NCBI RefSeq assembly: GCF_029945685.1 | Contig: NZ_JAQSDA010000004.1 | Span: forward strand, 1-53,102 | Reading direction: 5' to 3' | From: Polaromonas sp. | Lineage (GTDB): Bacteria > Pseudomonadota > Gammaproteobacteria > Burkholderiales > Burkholderiaceae_C | DNA length: 53,102 nucleotides | In this document: one piece after another, positions 40,275 through 49,753 of the stretch | How positions within the stretch are numbered: position 1 is the first letter of the stretch | Layout: every line of letters starts with the position of its first letter | Translations under genes and position numbers: made by a program | Notes under the pieces: model-generated | The model's database searches: none | What the model saw: the letters and a program-made list of their open reading frames with translations, nothing else | What the model was told of the DNA's origin: nothing

Positions 40275-40745
40275 ATGGAATGCACAGTGAGCTGGACCGG
40301 CCCCCCTGCCAGCACGGGCACAACAACAACTTCTGGCTCTGCCATGAGTTTTCTGGCAACCACCGGCAGTGGGCACACGCTGGTGATGGATGGCGCACCT
40401 GACGCGACCAAGCCGGAAAATGGCGGCGCCAACCTGGCGCCGCGCCCGATGGAAACCGTGCTGGCCGGCACCGGGGGCTGCACGGCCTACGATGTGGTGT
40501 TGATCCTCAAACGCGGCCGCCACGATGTGCGCGGCTGCACCGTCAGGCTCACGTCCGAACGGGCCGGGACCGACCCCAAGGTGTTCACGAAAATCCACAT
40601 GCATTTTGTCGTGACGGGGCGTGGCATCGCGGCCAGTGCGGTCGAACGCGCGATTGCCATGAGCCGCGACAAATACTGCTCGGCCACCATCATGCTCGGA
40701 AAAACGGCTGACATCACCACCAGCTTTGAGCTGGTCGAATCCTGA
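40275..40745 (+). CDS. OsmC-family protein (YhfA-like)
   Basis: A 156-residue OsmC/Ohr-fold protein. The two redox cysteines are in ETVLAGTGGCTAYDVVLILK and SRDKYCSATIML. The ME-C-VSWTGPPA start and PRPMETVLAG block place it nearer the YhfA group than Ohr or OsmC proper. Possibly a thiol peroxidase acting on organic hydroperoxides; the role of the YhfA group is not settled. A GAGGA precedes the ATG. It is divergent from the candidate small RNA. Confidence 0.85.
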   Translation: MECTVSWTGPPASTGTTTTSGSAMSFLATTGSGHTLVMDGAPDATKPENGGANLAPRPMETVLAGTGGCTAYDVVLILKRGRHDVRGCTVRLTSERAGTDPKVFTKIHMHFVVTGRGIAASAVERAIAMSRDKYCSATIMLGKTADITTSFELVES

Positions 40746-40752
40746 GTTTGAG

Positions 40753-40815
40753 GCTAAATCGGGCTGTAGCCCCGGTGGAAAAAGCGCCGACAGCTATCGA
40801 AAAGATAGCAATCTA
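40753..40815 (-). repeat. Dispersed stem-loop repeat, copy f (best-preserved)
   Basis: On the minus strand: TGCTATCTTTTCGATAGCTG, TCGGCGC, a spacer, GGGGCTACAGCCCGATTTAG. It fills the gap between the OsmC-family gene and coq7, and its edge supplies the TAG stop codon of coq7 (40815-40813). Confidence 0.85.
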
Positions 40816-41430
40816 GATGTGATGTGCAGTGGTGGTCATGACCTTGGCCGCGGCCCGCATCATGGCCTTCACCGGCGCGGGCAATGCAAATGCCCCGGCG
40901 CTTTGCGCTTCCTGTGCGTGACGGGCCTCGTCGTCCTTCATCTGCGCCACGATGGCGCGCGAGGCATGGTCGCCCTCTGGCAGGCGTTCCAGGTGGCTGG
41001 CCAGGTGCGCTTCGACCTGCCGCTCCGTCTCCACCACAAAACCCAGGCTGACCCGGTCACCGAGACGGCCCGCCAGCAGGCCCAGCCCGAAAGCCCCGGC
41101 GTACCACAGCGGGTTCAGCAAGGAGGGGCGGTCGCCGAGTTCATCGAGCCGCTCACGCGTCCAGGCCAGGTGGTCGCCTTCTTCCTTGCTGGCCTCCAGG
41201 AAGTGCTGGCGCAAAACGGGGTTGCGTGTGCTCAGCGCCTGCGAGGCGTACAGCGCCTGCGCACAGACCTCGCCGACATGGTTGACCCGCATCAGCGCGC
41301 CGGCCAGCGCCTTGTCCGCGGCGCTCAGCTCGGTGCCCTGTGCAGGCACGGTCGGGCAGGTGCGGCTGGCGCGGGGTGTGGCAAACAGGGTGCGCAGGGC
41401 GCTGTCGGCGGTGGTGATCAGAGCATCCAT
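40813..41430 (-). CDS. coq7: Demethoxyubiquinone hydroxylase Coq7-type
   Basis: A 205-residue membrane-associated di-iron monooxygenase for the C6 hydroxylation of ubiquinone. The iron ligands sit in [40 protein letters not shown] and [12 protein letters not shown], the expected duplicated E-x(n)-E-x-x-H pattern. The C terminus TTTAHHI ends at a stop codon provided by the stem-loop repeat. It is 8 bp downstream of the antitoxin-like gene on the same strand. Confidence 0.95.
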   Translation of the reverse strand: MDALITTADSALRTLFATPRASRTCPTVPAQGTELSAADKALAGALMRVNHVGEVCAQALYASQALSTRNPVLRQHFLEASKEEGDHLAWTRERLDELGDRPSLLNPLWYAGAFGLGLLAGRLGDRVSLGFVVETERQVEAHLASHLERLPEGDHASRAIVAQMKDDEARHAQEAQSAGAFALPAPVKAMMRAAAKVMTTTAHHI

Positions 41431-41438
41431 GGGGGTGT

Positions 41439-41723
41439 TTATCGCTTGTCAGTCGGTGAAAGTGCAGTTGAAATTTTATCCAGCCGGGCCTCCAGCTGAC
41501 GAACACGCTCTGCAAGGGACGCGTGCAGCATGGCTATTTCGGTGGGCAAGGGGTCCTGCATGCCAGGCGACTTTTCCATGGGCGCAGACGGGGGCAACGG
41601 TGTCAGCCGCGCCACTTCCTGCCCGCGCCGGGTGATGCAGAAAGCCTCTCCACGCTCGACAGAAGCGATGAGCCTGGAAAAATTCTGGTTGGCGTCGCGC
41701 AGCGAGATCAGCTGGAACTTCAT
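41439..41723 (-). CDS. Phd/YefM-type antitoxin-like protein, orphan
   Basis: A 94-residue protein. Residues 1-50 ([20 protein letters not shown], then [20 protein letters not shown]) match the prevent-host-death antitoxin domain that binds DNA and a toxin. The C-terminal half ([20 protein letters not shown]) is a predicted coiled coil in place of the usual toxin-binding extension. No toxin gene is adjacent; coq7 follows after 8 bp. It may be a stand-alone regulator. A palindromic site at 41790 is a candidate autoregulatory operator. Confidence 0.8.
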   Translation of the reverse strand: MKFQLISLRDANQNFSRLIASVERGEAFCITRRGQEVARLTPLPPSAPMEKSPGMQDPLPTEIAMLHASLAERVRQLEARLDKISTALSPTDKR

Positions 41724-41789
41724 GGGCAATGGTGGGCCGGCAAGCACTCAATGGCGCCTGAATTCCGGCCCGGATGATCTTTCTAAAAA

Positions 41790-41808
41790 GTAGTACAAAT
41801 TGTAGTAC
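41790..41808. promoter_or_regulatory. GTAGTAC repeat/palindrome, candidate antitoxin operator
   Basis: GTAGTAC, AAATT, GTAGTAC: a direct repeat whose centre is the palindrome TACAAATTGTA. It lies 67 bp upstream of the Phd-like start, in AT-rich sequence between that gene and the divergent porin gene. Confidence 0.5.
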
Positions 41809-42025
41809 ATGAGTGGCGACGATGGCCAGGGTTTGAAACACGGCTAAATGCCGCTTCACGGGTTTTTTCGGTTTGTTGCAGGGGTGCAACGGAATTGAAT
41901 TTATCGGGCCAATTCCTTTGCGAAAGCTCTCAGCCTCTGGTGCAATACATACAACTTCCTAAATGGAGGTTGGCCCGGGGATCCAAAATCCTGGAGCCCT
42001 ATGTTTAACCTTGGAGAAACTCGCA

Positions 42026-43123
42026 ATGAAAAAATCCCTAGTCGCTTTGGCTATCCTGGCTGCTGCTGGCGTGGCTTCGGCCCAGTCTTCCGTGACCCTG
42101 TTCGGCGTTGTTGACGTGAACTACGCTCACGGCTCCGGTTCCGGCGTTGGTTCTTCCAGCAAGAGCCAGATTACCGACTCTGGTTACAACTCCAGCCGTT
42201 TGGGCTTCCGTGGTACGGAAGACCTCGGCGGTGGCATGTCCGCTTCTTTCTGGCTGGAAGCCGGTATCAACCCTGACAATGGTACGGGCGACGTTACCAA
42301 CACCAACAACCAAACGACTGGTACTGGTGCAGCTACTGCCGGTACACAAGGTCTGACCTTCAACCGTCGTTCGACCGTCAGCCTGGCCAGCGGCCTGGGT
42401 GAACTGCGTCTGGGCCGTGACTACACGCCACAGTTCTGGAACCAGACCGTGTTTGATCCGTTCGGCACCAACGGTGTGGGCACCACCCAGACCCTGAGCT
42501 CCAGCATTGGTGGCAATGCGCTGACTGGTGTCCGCGCTTCGAACAGCGTCGGCTACTTCCTGCCAGGCAATCTGGGCGGCTTCTACGGCCAGTTCCAGGC
42601 CTACATGGGTGAGAACAACAAGAACGGTGCAGCAACTGAAAAAGACGGCAACGGTTCTGCCATCCGCCTCGGCTACGCCAACGGTCCTGTCAACGTGGCT
42701 CTGGCAACGGCCAGCACCAAGTTTGCTCCGACTGCTACCACTGGCAAAATCCGCTCCACCAACCTCGGTGGTTCGTTCGACTTCGGCGTCGCCCAAGCCA
42801 TGGCTTTGGTGACCCGTGACAAAGTTGACTCTACCCCCACCTCGGTGACGGGCAAGGGCGCTTTGATCGGTGCTTTGGTCCCAATGGGTGCCGGCCAGAT
42901 CCGCGCTTCTTACTCCACCTACAAGACCGACGCTGCTGGTACACCTAAGTCCAAAAAATGGGCTCTGGGTTATGTGCACAACCTGTCCAAGCGTACGGCT
43001 CTGTACACCACGTTCGCTCGCGTGACCAACAGCGGCGGCGCAGCCCAGGCTCTGAACGGCGCCGTGACCGCAGCGAACGCACGTTCGACCGGTTACGACT
43101 TCGGTATCAAGCACTCCTTCTAA
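42026..43123 (+). CDS. Gram-negative trimeric porin
   Basis: A 365-residue outer-membrane porin of the betaproteobacterial OmpC/Omp32-like group. The signal peptide KKSLVALAILAAAGVASAQS is followed by SVTLFGVVDVNYAHG, the usual first strand, and the protein ends in the terminal Phe of YDFGIKHSF. The loop-3 region and SNSVGYFLPGNLGGFYGQFQ are typical. Codon choice is strongly restricted (GCT/GGT/CGT) compared with neighbours, a sign of very high expression. The ATG is preceded by TTGGAGAA and a ~60-bp leader with another GGAGGT. An intrinsic terminator follows. Confidence 0.95.
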   Translation: MKKSLVALAILAAAGVASAQSSVTLFGVVDVNYAHGSGSGVGSSSKSQITDSGYNSSRLGFRGTEDLGGGMSASFWLEAGINPDNGTGDVTNTNNQTTGTGAATAGTQGLTFNRRSTVSLASGLGELRLGRDYTPQFWNQTVFDPFGTNGVGTTQTLSSSIGGNALTGVRASNSVGYFLPGNLGGFYGQFQAYMGENNKNGAATEKDGNGSAIRLGYANGPVNVALATASTKFAPTATTGKIRSTNLGGSFDFGVAQAMALVTRDKVDSTPTSVTGKGALIGALVPMGAGQIRASYSTYKTDAAGTPKSKKWALGYVHNLSKRTALYTTFARVTNSGGAAQALNGAVTAANARSTGYDFGIKHSF

Positions 43124-43163
43124 TTGATGGCTGGTCTTGTGCCAGCTTCAATCAAGAAAGATT

Positions 43164-43190
43164 AAAAAGCCGCCTTCGGGCGGCTTTTTT
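43164..43190 (+). terminator. Porin gene terminator
   Basis: AAAAAGCCGCC, TTCG, GGCGGCTTTTTT: a textbook intrinsic terminator 41 bp after the porin stop. Confidence 0.93.
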
Positions 43191-43230
43191 CATGGAAAAT
43201 CCGGATCCGTACCGCTATGGGGAGTTGTTG

Positions 43231-44040
43231 ATGACGCAAGTTGACAGGGAACGACGGTGGACCGGCCTGATGGGTGGCATGGTGTTATTGGCTTTGCTGC
43301 AACTGGCGGGTTGTGCATCGTTGGTGCCGCCGGCCAACCCAGCTTCCCCAGCTGCACCAGCCGTGCTCAGCGCCTCACCATGGGTGACCGCGTCCGCCGG
43401 AAACGGAGTCGCGCCAGAGTGGCGACACCATCCCTTTCCGGGCAAGCAACCCAGCCACTTTCGTTATGAACGCAAGGACGGGCGCGACGCGATGTCGGTC
43501 ACGTCCAGTTCGTCTGCGAGCATGGTGCGCCAGCTGCTGCGGGTCGAGCCTGATGAGCTTGCCAGCGTACGCTTTTCATGGAAGGTGCCCGAGCTGATTG
43601 CGCAAGCCGACATGGCGCTGCGTGAGGCCGATGATTCGCCGGTACGCGTGGTGCTGGTGTTTGAAGGCGACCGCAGCAAGTTCTCCAGCAAGAACGCCAT
43701 GCTGTCCGAGCTGGCACGTGCGCTGACCGGCGAGGAGCTGCCTTATGCCACGCTGATGTACGTGTGGTGCAACACGCGTGCGCCGGGCACCGTGATTGTC
43801 AATCCGCGCACCGACAGGATACGCAAACTGGTCGTGGAATCCGGCGCGGGCAAGCTGCGCCAATGGGTTGACTACGAGCGCGATATTCGTGCTGACTATG
43901 AAAAGACCTTCGGCGAAGCGCCTGGCGCGCTGGTGGGCATAGGCCTCATGACCGACAGCGACAACACCCGTTCCAAGACCTCGGCCTGGTATGGGCCGGT
44001 CACATTCGCCAAGGCCGCCAAGGTCGCGCAGGCGCGTTAG
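43231..44040 (+). CDS. DUF3047 lipoprotein
   Basis: A 269-residue lipoprotein. The signal peptide GMVLLALLQLAGC ends in a lipobox (Cys ~28) followed by a Pro/Ala-rich linker. Then comes a DUF3047 domain from ~60 (FRYERKDGRDAMSV; VRFSWKVPELIAQADMALRE; ADDSPVRVVLVFEGDR; LMYVWCNTRAPGTVIVNPRT). Function is unknown. GGGGAG lies ahead of the ATG; an upstream in-frame ATG lies within the porin terminator and is not credible. Confidence 0.87.
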   Translation: MTQVDRERRWTGLMGGMVLLALLQLAGCASLVPPANPASPAAPAVLSASPWVTASAGNGVAPEWRHHPFPGKQPSHFRYERKDGRDAMSVTSSSSASMVRQLLRVEPDELASVRFSWKVPELIAQADMALREADDSPVRVVLVFEGDRSKFSSKNAMLSELARALTGEELPYATLMYVWCNTRAPGTVIVNPRTDRIRKLVVESGAGKLRQWVDYERDIRADYEKTFGEAPGALVGIGLMTDSDNTRSKTSAWYGPVTFAKAAKVAQAR

Positions 44041-44203
44041 CCGCTTGCCTGGCCTGGGAGTTGCAAGCCCCCGGCGGGCGCGAATCTCAAGCGCCCAGTG
44101 CGGTGCGTCACGCATGTTCAGCGAGCCCATTTCAGGGGGAAACCCTTGCTTTACCTTCATGGGCCGGTTGTATATTTGTCGCTTACTTTCCAGAGAGATA
44201 ACC

Positions 44204-45784
44204 ATGAAATTTCACCCGCTTCTCATCGCTGCCGCGGCAGCCGCGTCGTTTGCTCTGGTGCCTGCCGTGCAGGCCAAGACCTTCAGATGGTCGAGCGCGA
44301 GCGACATTCCCACGTTCGACATCCACTCGCAGAACAATGCGCTCGGCAACGGCGTTCACGCGGCCGTTTACGACTCGCTGGTTTACTACAACAGCCGCAC
44401 CTTCAAGGTGGAGCCACAGCTCGCCACCTCCTGGCGTGACGTCTCGCCGACGCAGGTTCGCTTTTCCTTGCGCACCGGTGTGAAATTCAGCGACGGCACC
44501 CCGCTCACGGCGGATGACGTGGTTTTCTCCTTGACCCGTGCGACGGCCAAAACCTCCAACTATGCGGTTTATACCCAGGGCATCGACAAGGTGGTCAAGG
44601 TCAACGATTCGACCGTGGACATCATGATGAAGGGTCCGAACCCGGTGCTGCTGAACCAGTTGACCGAGCTGCGCATCATGAGCAAGGCGTGGGCCGAGAA
44701 AAACAAATCGACCGAACCCAAGGACATCCGCGCCAAGGACGAAACCTTCGCACACCGCAATGCCATGGGCACCGGCCCTTTCATGGTCAAGGAATGGCAA
44801 CCCGACCAGAAGCTGGTGCTGGTTTCAAATCCCAATTACTGGGGCAAGAACGAATCCAATGTGACCGAAGTCGTCTACACACCGATCAAATCGGAAGCGA
44901 CGCGGGTTGCCGCCCTGTTGTCGGGCGAAGTTGATTTTGTCCTCGACCCCAGCATCCAGGATCTGGGCCGGCTGCGCAGCACCGGCAACCTGAAGGTCAT
45001 CGACGGCATCGAGAACCGCACCATCTTCTTCGGCATGGACCAGTTCCGCGAAGAGTTGCCCGGCTCCAATATCAAGGGCAAGAATCCGCTGAAGGATCAG
45101 CGCGTGCGCATGGCCTTGTACCAGGCGATTGATATCAGTGCCATCCAGCGCGTCACCATGCGCGGCCTGAGCCAGCCGACGGGAGCGATCGTGGCGCCGC
45201 AGGTCAACGGCTGGACCGAAGGCGTGCACAAGCGTCACCCTTACGATCCCGAGGCCTCCAAAAAGCTGCTTGCCCAGGCCGGTTACCCCAACGGCTTCGA
45301 GGTGGACTTTGCCTGTCCCAACAACCGCTACATCAACGACGAGGAAATCTGCCAGGCAGTGACCGCGATGTGGGCACGAGCCGGTGTGAAAGCCAAGCTG
45401 CGCACCTTGCCGCTGGTCACCTATTTCCCGATGATCCAGCGCTACGAAGCCAGCATCTACATGTTGGGCTGGGGCGTGCCTACCTTTGACGCCCTTTACA
45501 GTTTGCAGTCGCTCGTCCGCAGTGTGGGCACGGGCGGTGACGGCAACTACAACGTCGGCCGCTACAGCAACCCGCGCATGGACTACATCGTGGACCGCGT
45601 GAAGGTGGAAACCGATTTGCCGGTGCGCAATCGCCTGCTGACCGAGGCCCTGCAACTGTCGAACGACACGGTCTCGCATATTCCCCTGCACAACCAGATC
45701 ATTCCGTGGGCGATGAAGAAGAATATTGATGTCGTGCACCGCGCCGACAACCGGCTCGATTGGCGGCTGATCAAGGTCAACTGA
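44204..45784 (+). CDS. Family 5 peptide ABC transporter substrate-binding protein (first)
   Basis: A 526-residue periplasmic binding protein. The signal peptide HPLLIAAAAAASFALVPAVQA is followed by KTFRWSSASDIPTFDIHSQN. The family-5 (DppA/OppA) blocks VRFSLRTGVKFSDGTPLTAD, YWGKNESNVTEVVYTPIKSE and AGYPNGFEVDFACPNNRYIN are present. It is the first gene of the peptide-transport operon and is followed by a terminator that would keep it more abundant than the permeases. A second paralogue lies at 48161. The ATG has AGAGAG upstream. Confidence 0.93.
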   Translation: MKFHPLLIAAAAAASFALVPAVQAKTFRWSSASDIPTFDIHSQNNALGNGVHAAVYDSLVYYNSRTFKVEPQLATSWRDVSPTQVRFSLRTGVKFSDGTPLTADDVVFSLTRATAKTSNYAVYTQGIDKVVKVNDSTVDIMMKGPNPVLLNQLTELRIMSKAWAEKNKSTEPKDIRAKDETFAHRNAMGTGPFMVKEWQPDQKLVLVSNPNYWGKNESNVTEVVYTPIKSEATRVAALLSGEVDFVLDPSIQDLGRLRSTGNLKVIDGIENRTIFFGMDQFREELPGSNIKGKNPLKDQRVRMALYQAIDISAIQRVTMRGLSQPTGAIVAPQVNGWTEGVHKRHPYDPEASKKLLAQAGYPNGFEVDFACPNNRYINDEEICQAVTAMWARAGVKAKLRTLPLVTYFPMIQRYEASIYMLGWGVPTFDALYSLQSLVRSVGTGGDGNYNVGRYSNPRMDYIVDRVKVETDLPVRNRLLTEALQLSNDTVSHIPLHNQIIPWAMKKNIDVVHRADNRLDWRLIKVN

Positions 45785-45798
45785 GCGAGCTCACAAAG

Positions 45799-45822
45799 AA
45801 GGGCCTTCCGGGGCCCTTTTTT
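45799..45822 (+). terminator. Terminator/attenuator after first binding-protein gene
   Basis: AAGGGCC (45799-45805) pairs with GGCCCTT (45812-45818), followed by a T-run. It sits between the first binding protein and the permease gene and is probably leaky. Confidence 0.8.
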
Positions 45823-45914
45823 GCAGGTATTTTCTTTAGGTCTAAAGGAAACCCCGGTGTCGGCACAGTGCTTGCTCTGCTAGCATTGGCTCACTCTCAA
45901 AACCACCTCCCCGA

Positions 45915-46895
45915 ATGTTTGCATTTATTCTCCGTCGCCTGCTCCAGGCAGTGATCGTGATGGTCGCTGTGGCCTTCATTGCATTCATGCTGTTCCAGTA
46001 TGTTGGCGACCCGGTGGTGTTTCTGCTGGGGCAGGACGCGCGGCCCGATCAGATCGCGCAGCTGCGCGCCGATCTGGGGCTGGACAAGCCCTTTTTCGTG
46101 CAGTTCGGGCACTTTCTGGTCAATGCCGTGCAGGGCGAGTTTGGCCTCAGCCTGCGTCAGGGGGCCAAGGTCTCACGTCTGATTGCCGAGCGTTTCCCGG
46201 CCACGCTGGAGCTGGCACTGGTGGCTGCCGTCCTGGCCCTGGTGATCGGTGTACCGATGGGTGTTTATGCGGCCCTGCGCCGCGGAACCTTTCTGAGTCA
46301 ATTGCTCATGACGGTGTCGCTGGTGGGCGTGTCGCTTCCGACCTTCCTGATCGGGATCCTGCTGATTCTGTTTTTCTCCGTGGGGCTGGGCTGGTTCCCC
46401 AGCTTCGGGCGCGGCGACGTGGTGCAGATGGGTTGGTGGAGCAGCGGATTGTTGACGGCCAAGGGCTGGCACCATATCGTGCTTCCGGCGGTGACACTGG
46501 CGATTTTCCAGCTCACGCTGATCATGCGGCTGGTCCGCGCCGAAATGCTCGAAGTGCTGCGCACCGACTACATCAAGTTTGCGCGCGCGCGTGGCCTGTC
46601 CAACCGCGCCATCCATTTTGGGCACGCGCTGAAAAACACCCTGGTGCCGGTCATGACCATCACCGGCCTGCAACTGGGCGGGCTGATCGCTTTTGCAATC
46701 ATCACTGAAACTGTTTTCCAGTGGCCCGGCATGGGCCTGCTCTTCATCCAGGCGGTGACTTTCGCCGACATTCCCGTGATGGCCGCCTACCTGTGCCTGA
46801 TTGCGCTGATTTTTGTTGTGATCAACCTGGTGGTTGACCTTCTTTATTTTGTAGTGGATCCGCGCCTGCGCGTCGGCTCGGCGGGGGGACACTGA
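45915..46895 (+). CDS. dppB: Peptide ABC transporter permease, DppB-type
   Basis: A 326-residue inner-membrane permease with six helices. The N terminus MFAFILRRLLQAVIVMVAVA and the cytoplasmic EAA loop (MLEVLRTDYIKFARARGLSN, then HALKNTLVPV) identify the DppB/OppB group. It pairs with the DppC-type permease at 49754. Its stop is one base before the start of the M20 amidohydrolase gene, so translation of the two is probably coupled. The dppB name is by type; the transported peptide is unknown. Confidence 0.92.
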   Translation: MFAFILRRLLQAVIVMVAVAFIAFMLFQYVGDPVVFLLGQDARPDQIAQLRADLGLDKPFFVQFGHFLVNAVQGEFGLSLRQGAKVSRLIAERFPATLELALVAAVLALVIGVPMGVYAALRRGTFLSQLLMTVSLVGVSLPTFLIGILLILFFSVGLGWFPSFGRGDVVQMGWWSSGLLTAKGWHHIVLPAVTLAIFQLTLIMRLVRAEMLEVLRTDYIKFARARGLSNRAIHFGHALKNTLVPVMTITGLQLGGLIAFAIITETVFQWPGMGLLFIQAVTFADIPVMAAYLCLIALIFVVINLVVDLLYFVVDPRLRVGSAGGH

Positions 46896-46896
46896 C

Positions 46897-48135
46897 ATGC
46901 TGTCTCCCCGGCCCGTTCCTGCGCTCAAGGCCAACGGCCGCGCCTTCGCGCAGATCAGCGAGTTCCACCCGGAAATCACTGCCTTTCGCCGTGACCTGCA
47001 TGCCCACCCCGAACTCGGTTTTGAAGAGCTTTACACCAGTGCCCGCGTGAAGGAAGCGCTGCAGCGATGTGGTGTGGACGAGGTGCACACCGGCATCGGC
47101 AAGACCGGGCTGGTGGCCGTCATCAAGGGGCAGCACAGCAGCAGCGGAAAAATGATCGGCTTGCGTGCCGACATGGACGCGTTGCCGATGACGGAACACA
47201 ACGACTTTGCCTGGAAATCCTCCCGGGCCGGCATGATGCACGGTTGCGGCCATGACGGGCACGTGGCCATGCTGGTGGGCGCGGCCCGCTACCTGGCGGC
47301 GACACGCAATTTTGACGGGACGGCTGTGCTGATTTTCCAGCCCGGCGAAGAAGGTTTTGCGGGTGCGCGGGTGATGATTGAAGACGGCCTCTTCGACCGG
47401 TTCCCGGTGCAGGCGGTTTACGGCATGCACAACTGGCCGTCCATGAAGCCCGGTACGGTGGGCATCAACGCGGGGCCCATGATGGCAGCGGCTGACCGCA
47501 TCACCATCGACATCACCGGCCGCGGCGGCCATGGCGCCCACGCCTACATGACGGTTGATCCTGTGCTGGTTGCGGGGCACATCATCACGGCGGTGCAAAG
47601 CATTGTGTCGCGCAACGTCAAGCCGATTGACAGTGCCGTGATCAGCCTATGTGCGATGCAGGCGGGCGACATGGGCGCCTTCAGCGTGGTGCCGGGCAAG
47701 GCGACGCTGGTGGGCACGGTCCGCACCTTCAACCCGGACGTGCAGGACATGATAGAGCGCCGCCTCCACGAACTTTGCAGCGCCGTTGCACTCGGCTTTG
47801 GTGCAACCGCCAACGTGCACTACGAACGCATTTACCCGGCCACCATCAACTCGTTTGATGAAGCCATGTTTGCAGCCGATGTGGCGCAAACCCTTCTGGG
47901 TGAGGACCACGTCGTGCGCGACATGGAGCCCAGCATGGGCGCCGAAGACTTTTCCTTCATGCTGCAGGTCAAACCCGGCGCTTACATGCGTATCGGCCAG
48001 GGCGCTGAAAACGGTGTTGGCAGCTGTTTTCTGCATAACAGCCGCTACGACTTCAACGACGACATCCTGCCACTGGGTGCCGCCCTGCATGCCGGGCTGG
48101 TGGAGCAGTCCATGCCTTTGTCCGTGCCACGCTGA
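46897..48135 (+). CDS. M20-family amidohydrolase
   Basis: A 412-residue M20D metallo-amidohydrolase (hippurate hydrolase/IAA-amino-acid hydrolase/HipO-like). Metal-site blocks: FRRDLHAHPELGFEEL, GLRADMDALPMTEHNDFAWK, MMHGCGHDGHVAMLVGAARY, IFQPGEEGFAGARVMIEDGL; the C-terminal metal His is in SMGAEDFSFMLQVKPGAYM. It cleaves an N-acyl amino acid or dipeptide in the cytoplasm. Sitting between the permease and second binding-protein genes, it probably processes the imported substrate. Confidence 0.93.
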   Translation: MLSPRPVPALKANGRAFAQISEFHPEITAFRRDLHAHPELGFEELYTSARVKEALQRCGVDEVHTGIGKTGLVAVIKGQHSSSGKMIGLRADMDALPMTEHNDFAWKSSRAGMMHGCGHDGHVAMLVGAARYLAATRNFDGTAVLIFQPGEEGFAGARVMIEDGLFDRFPVQAVYGMHNWPSMKPGTVGINAGPMMAAADRITIDITGRGGHGAHAYMTVDPVLVAGHIITAVQSIVSRNVKPIDSAVISLCAMQAGDMGAFSVVPGKATLVGTVRTFNPDVQDMIERRLHELCSAVALGFGATANVHYERIYPATINSFDEAMFAADVAQTLLGEDHVVRDMEPSMGAEDFSFMLQVKPGAYMRIGQGAENGVGSCFLHNSRYDFNDDILPLGAALHAGLVEQSMPLSVPR

Positions 48136-48160
48136 TCATTTTTTTCAACAGGAGAATCCC

Positions 48161-49744
48161 ATGAATTTCACGAAAAAAGCCGCTTTTGCCCTTGTGGGTA
48201 CAGCGCTGGCAGCTACTACTTTCGTAGCGTCCGCAGTGACCCTGCGGGTTGGAAACCAGGGTGATGCCCTCTCGCTGGACCCGCATTCGCTCAACGAATC
48301 GCTGCAGCTGACGGTGGTAGGCAATGTCTACGAACCGCTGGTCACGCGTGACCGCAGCTACAAGCTGGCGCCGTCGCTGGCGACCGACTGGAAGCAGACC
48401 TCGCCGACGGTGTGGCGCTTCAACCTGCGCAAGGGCGTGCAGTTTCATGACGGTACGCCGTTCACTGCAGACGATGTGATCTTCAGCTACGAGCGCGCCA
48501 AGGGCGACGGCTCCGACATGAAGAGTTATGTCGGCCAGATCAAGGAAATCAAGAAAATCGACGATCACACGATCGACTTTGTGCTGAACAACCCCTTCCC
48601 CATCCTGCCAGAGCTGTTCACGCAGTGGCACATCATGAGCAAGAAGTGGTGCGAAACGAACCAGGCCACCAAGCCGGTGGACCGCCGCAAAGGCATCGAA
48701 AACGCCGCGTCTTTCCGCGCCAATGGGACCGGCCCTTTCCGCGTGCGTGAGCGCCAGCCCAATGTCCGCACCACCTTCACCCGCAACGGCAATTACTGGG
48801 GCAAGATCGACGGCAATGTGGACGAAGTGATCTTCAACGTCATCGGCAACAACAGCACCCGCGTCGCCGCACTTCTGTCGGGTGAAATTGACGTGATGGA
48901 ACCGGTGCCGGTGCAGGACGTTGCGCGCATCAAGGGAAATGCCGATCTGAAGGTTCTGCAGGGCCCCGAGCTGCGCATCATTTTTCTTGGCATGGACCAG
49001 AAGCGCGACGAACTGCAGTTCTCCAGCGTCAAGGGCAAGAACCCCTTCAAGGACAAGCGCGTCCGCCAGGCCTTCTACCAGGCCATCGACATCGAAGCCA
49101 TCAAGAACCGTGTGATGCGTGGTGCATCCACGCCGGTGGCGACGCTGCTGGCACCCGAGATCAAGGGTTACGCTCCCGAGCTTGCCAAGCGCCTGCCGTT
49201 TGACGTGGAAGCCGCCAAGAAGCTGATGGCTGACGCGGGTTACGGCGCCGGGTTCGAGCTCAAGATGAACTGCCCGAACGACCGTTATGTCAATGACGGT
49301 GAAATCTGCCAGGCCGTGGCTGCGAACCTGTCGCGCATCGGGGTCAAGATCAATCTGGAAGCCGAAACCAAGGGCACCTACTTTCCGAAGATCCTGCGCC
49401 GTGATACCAGCTTCTACATGCTGGGCTGGACACCGAGCACGGTGGACGCCCATAACGTGCTCTACCCCATCATGTCCACGCCGGGTGAGGGTGGTCGCGG
49501 TCAGTTCAATCTGGGCGCTTACAGCAATGCACGCATTGACCAGCTGACCGACCTGGTGGCTTCCGAGACCGATGACAAGAAGCGCAACGAGATGATCCGC
49601 GAGGCGCTGAAGATCCATCAGGATGAAGTGGGCCATCTGCCGCTGCATCAGCAGGCGCTCAACTGGGCGTCCAAGAAGAACATTGAGATGGTTCAGTGGC
49701 CCGACAACGGCATGCCCTGGAAGTACGTCAAAGTCAACAAATAA
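48161..49744 (+). CDS. Family 5 peptide ABC transporter substrate-binding protein (second)
   Basis: A 527-residue periplasmic binding protein, paralogous to that at 44204. The signal peptide is KKAAFALVGTALAATTFVAS; then TLRVGNQGDALSLDPHSLNE, VWRFNLRKGVQFHDGTPFTA, YWGKIDGNVDEVIFNVIGNN. CAGGAG precedes the ATG. The codons for the end of the signal peptide (AATTFVAS) overlap a sequence resembling the dispersed stem-loop repeat (48205-48230). Two binding proteins sharing one permease pair suggests two substrate ranges. Confidence 0.93.
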   Translation: MNFTKKAAFALVGTALAATTFVASAVTLRVGNQGDALSLDPHSLNESLQLTVVGNVYEPLVTRDRSYKLAPSLATDWKQTSPTVWRFNLRKGVQFHDGTPFTADDVIFSYERAKGDGSDMKSYVGQIKEIKKIDDHTIDFVLNNPFPILPELFTQWHIMSKKWCETNQATKPVDRRKGIENAASFRANGTGPFRVRERQPNVRTTFTRNGNYWGKIDGNVDEVIFNVIGNNSTRVAALLSGEIDVMEPVPVQDVARIKGNADLKVLQGPELRIIFLGMDQKRDELQFSSVKGKNPFKDKRVRQAFYQAIDIEAIKNRVMRGASTPVATLLAPEIKGYAPELAKRLPFDVEAAKKLMADAGYGAGFELKMNCPNDRYVNDGEICQAVAANLSRIGVKINLEAETKGTYFPKILRRDTSFYMLGWTPSTVDAHNVLYPIMSTPGEGGRGQFNLGAYSNARIDQLTDLVASETDDKKRNEMIREALKIHQDEVGHLPLHQQALNWASKKNIEMVQWPDNGMPWKYVKVNK

Positions 49745-49753
49745 CAAGGGTTG

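Noticed and set aside
42038..43114. Long open frame antisense to the porin gene
   Set aside because: It arises from the strongly biased codon use of the porin gene; it has no homology or start signals.
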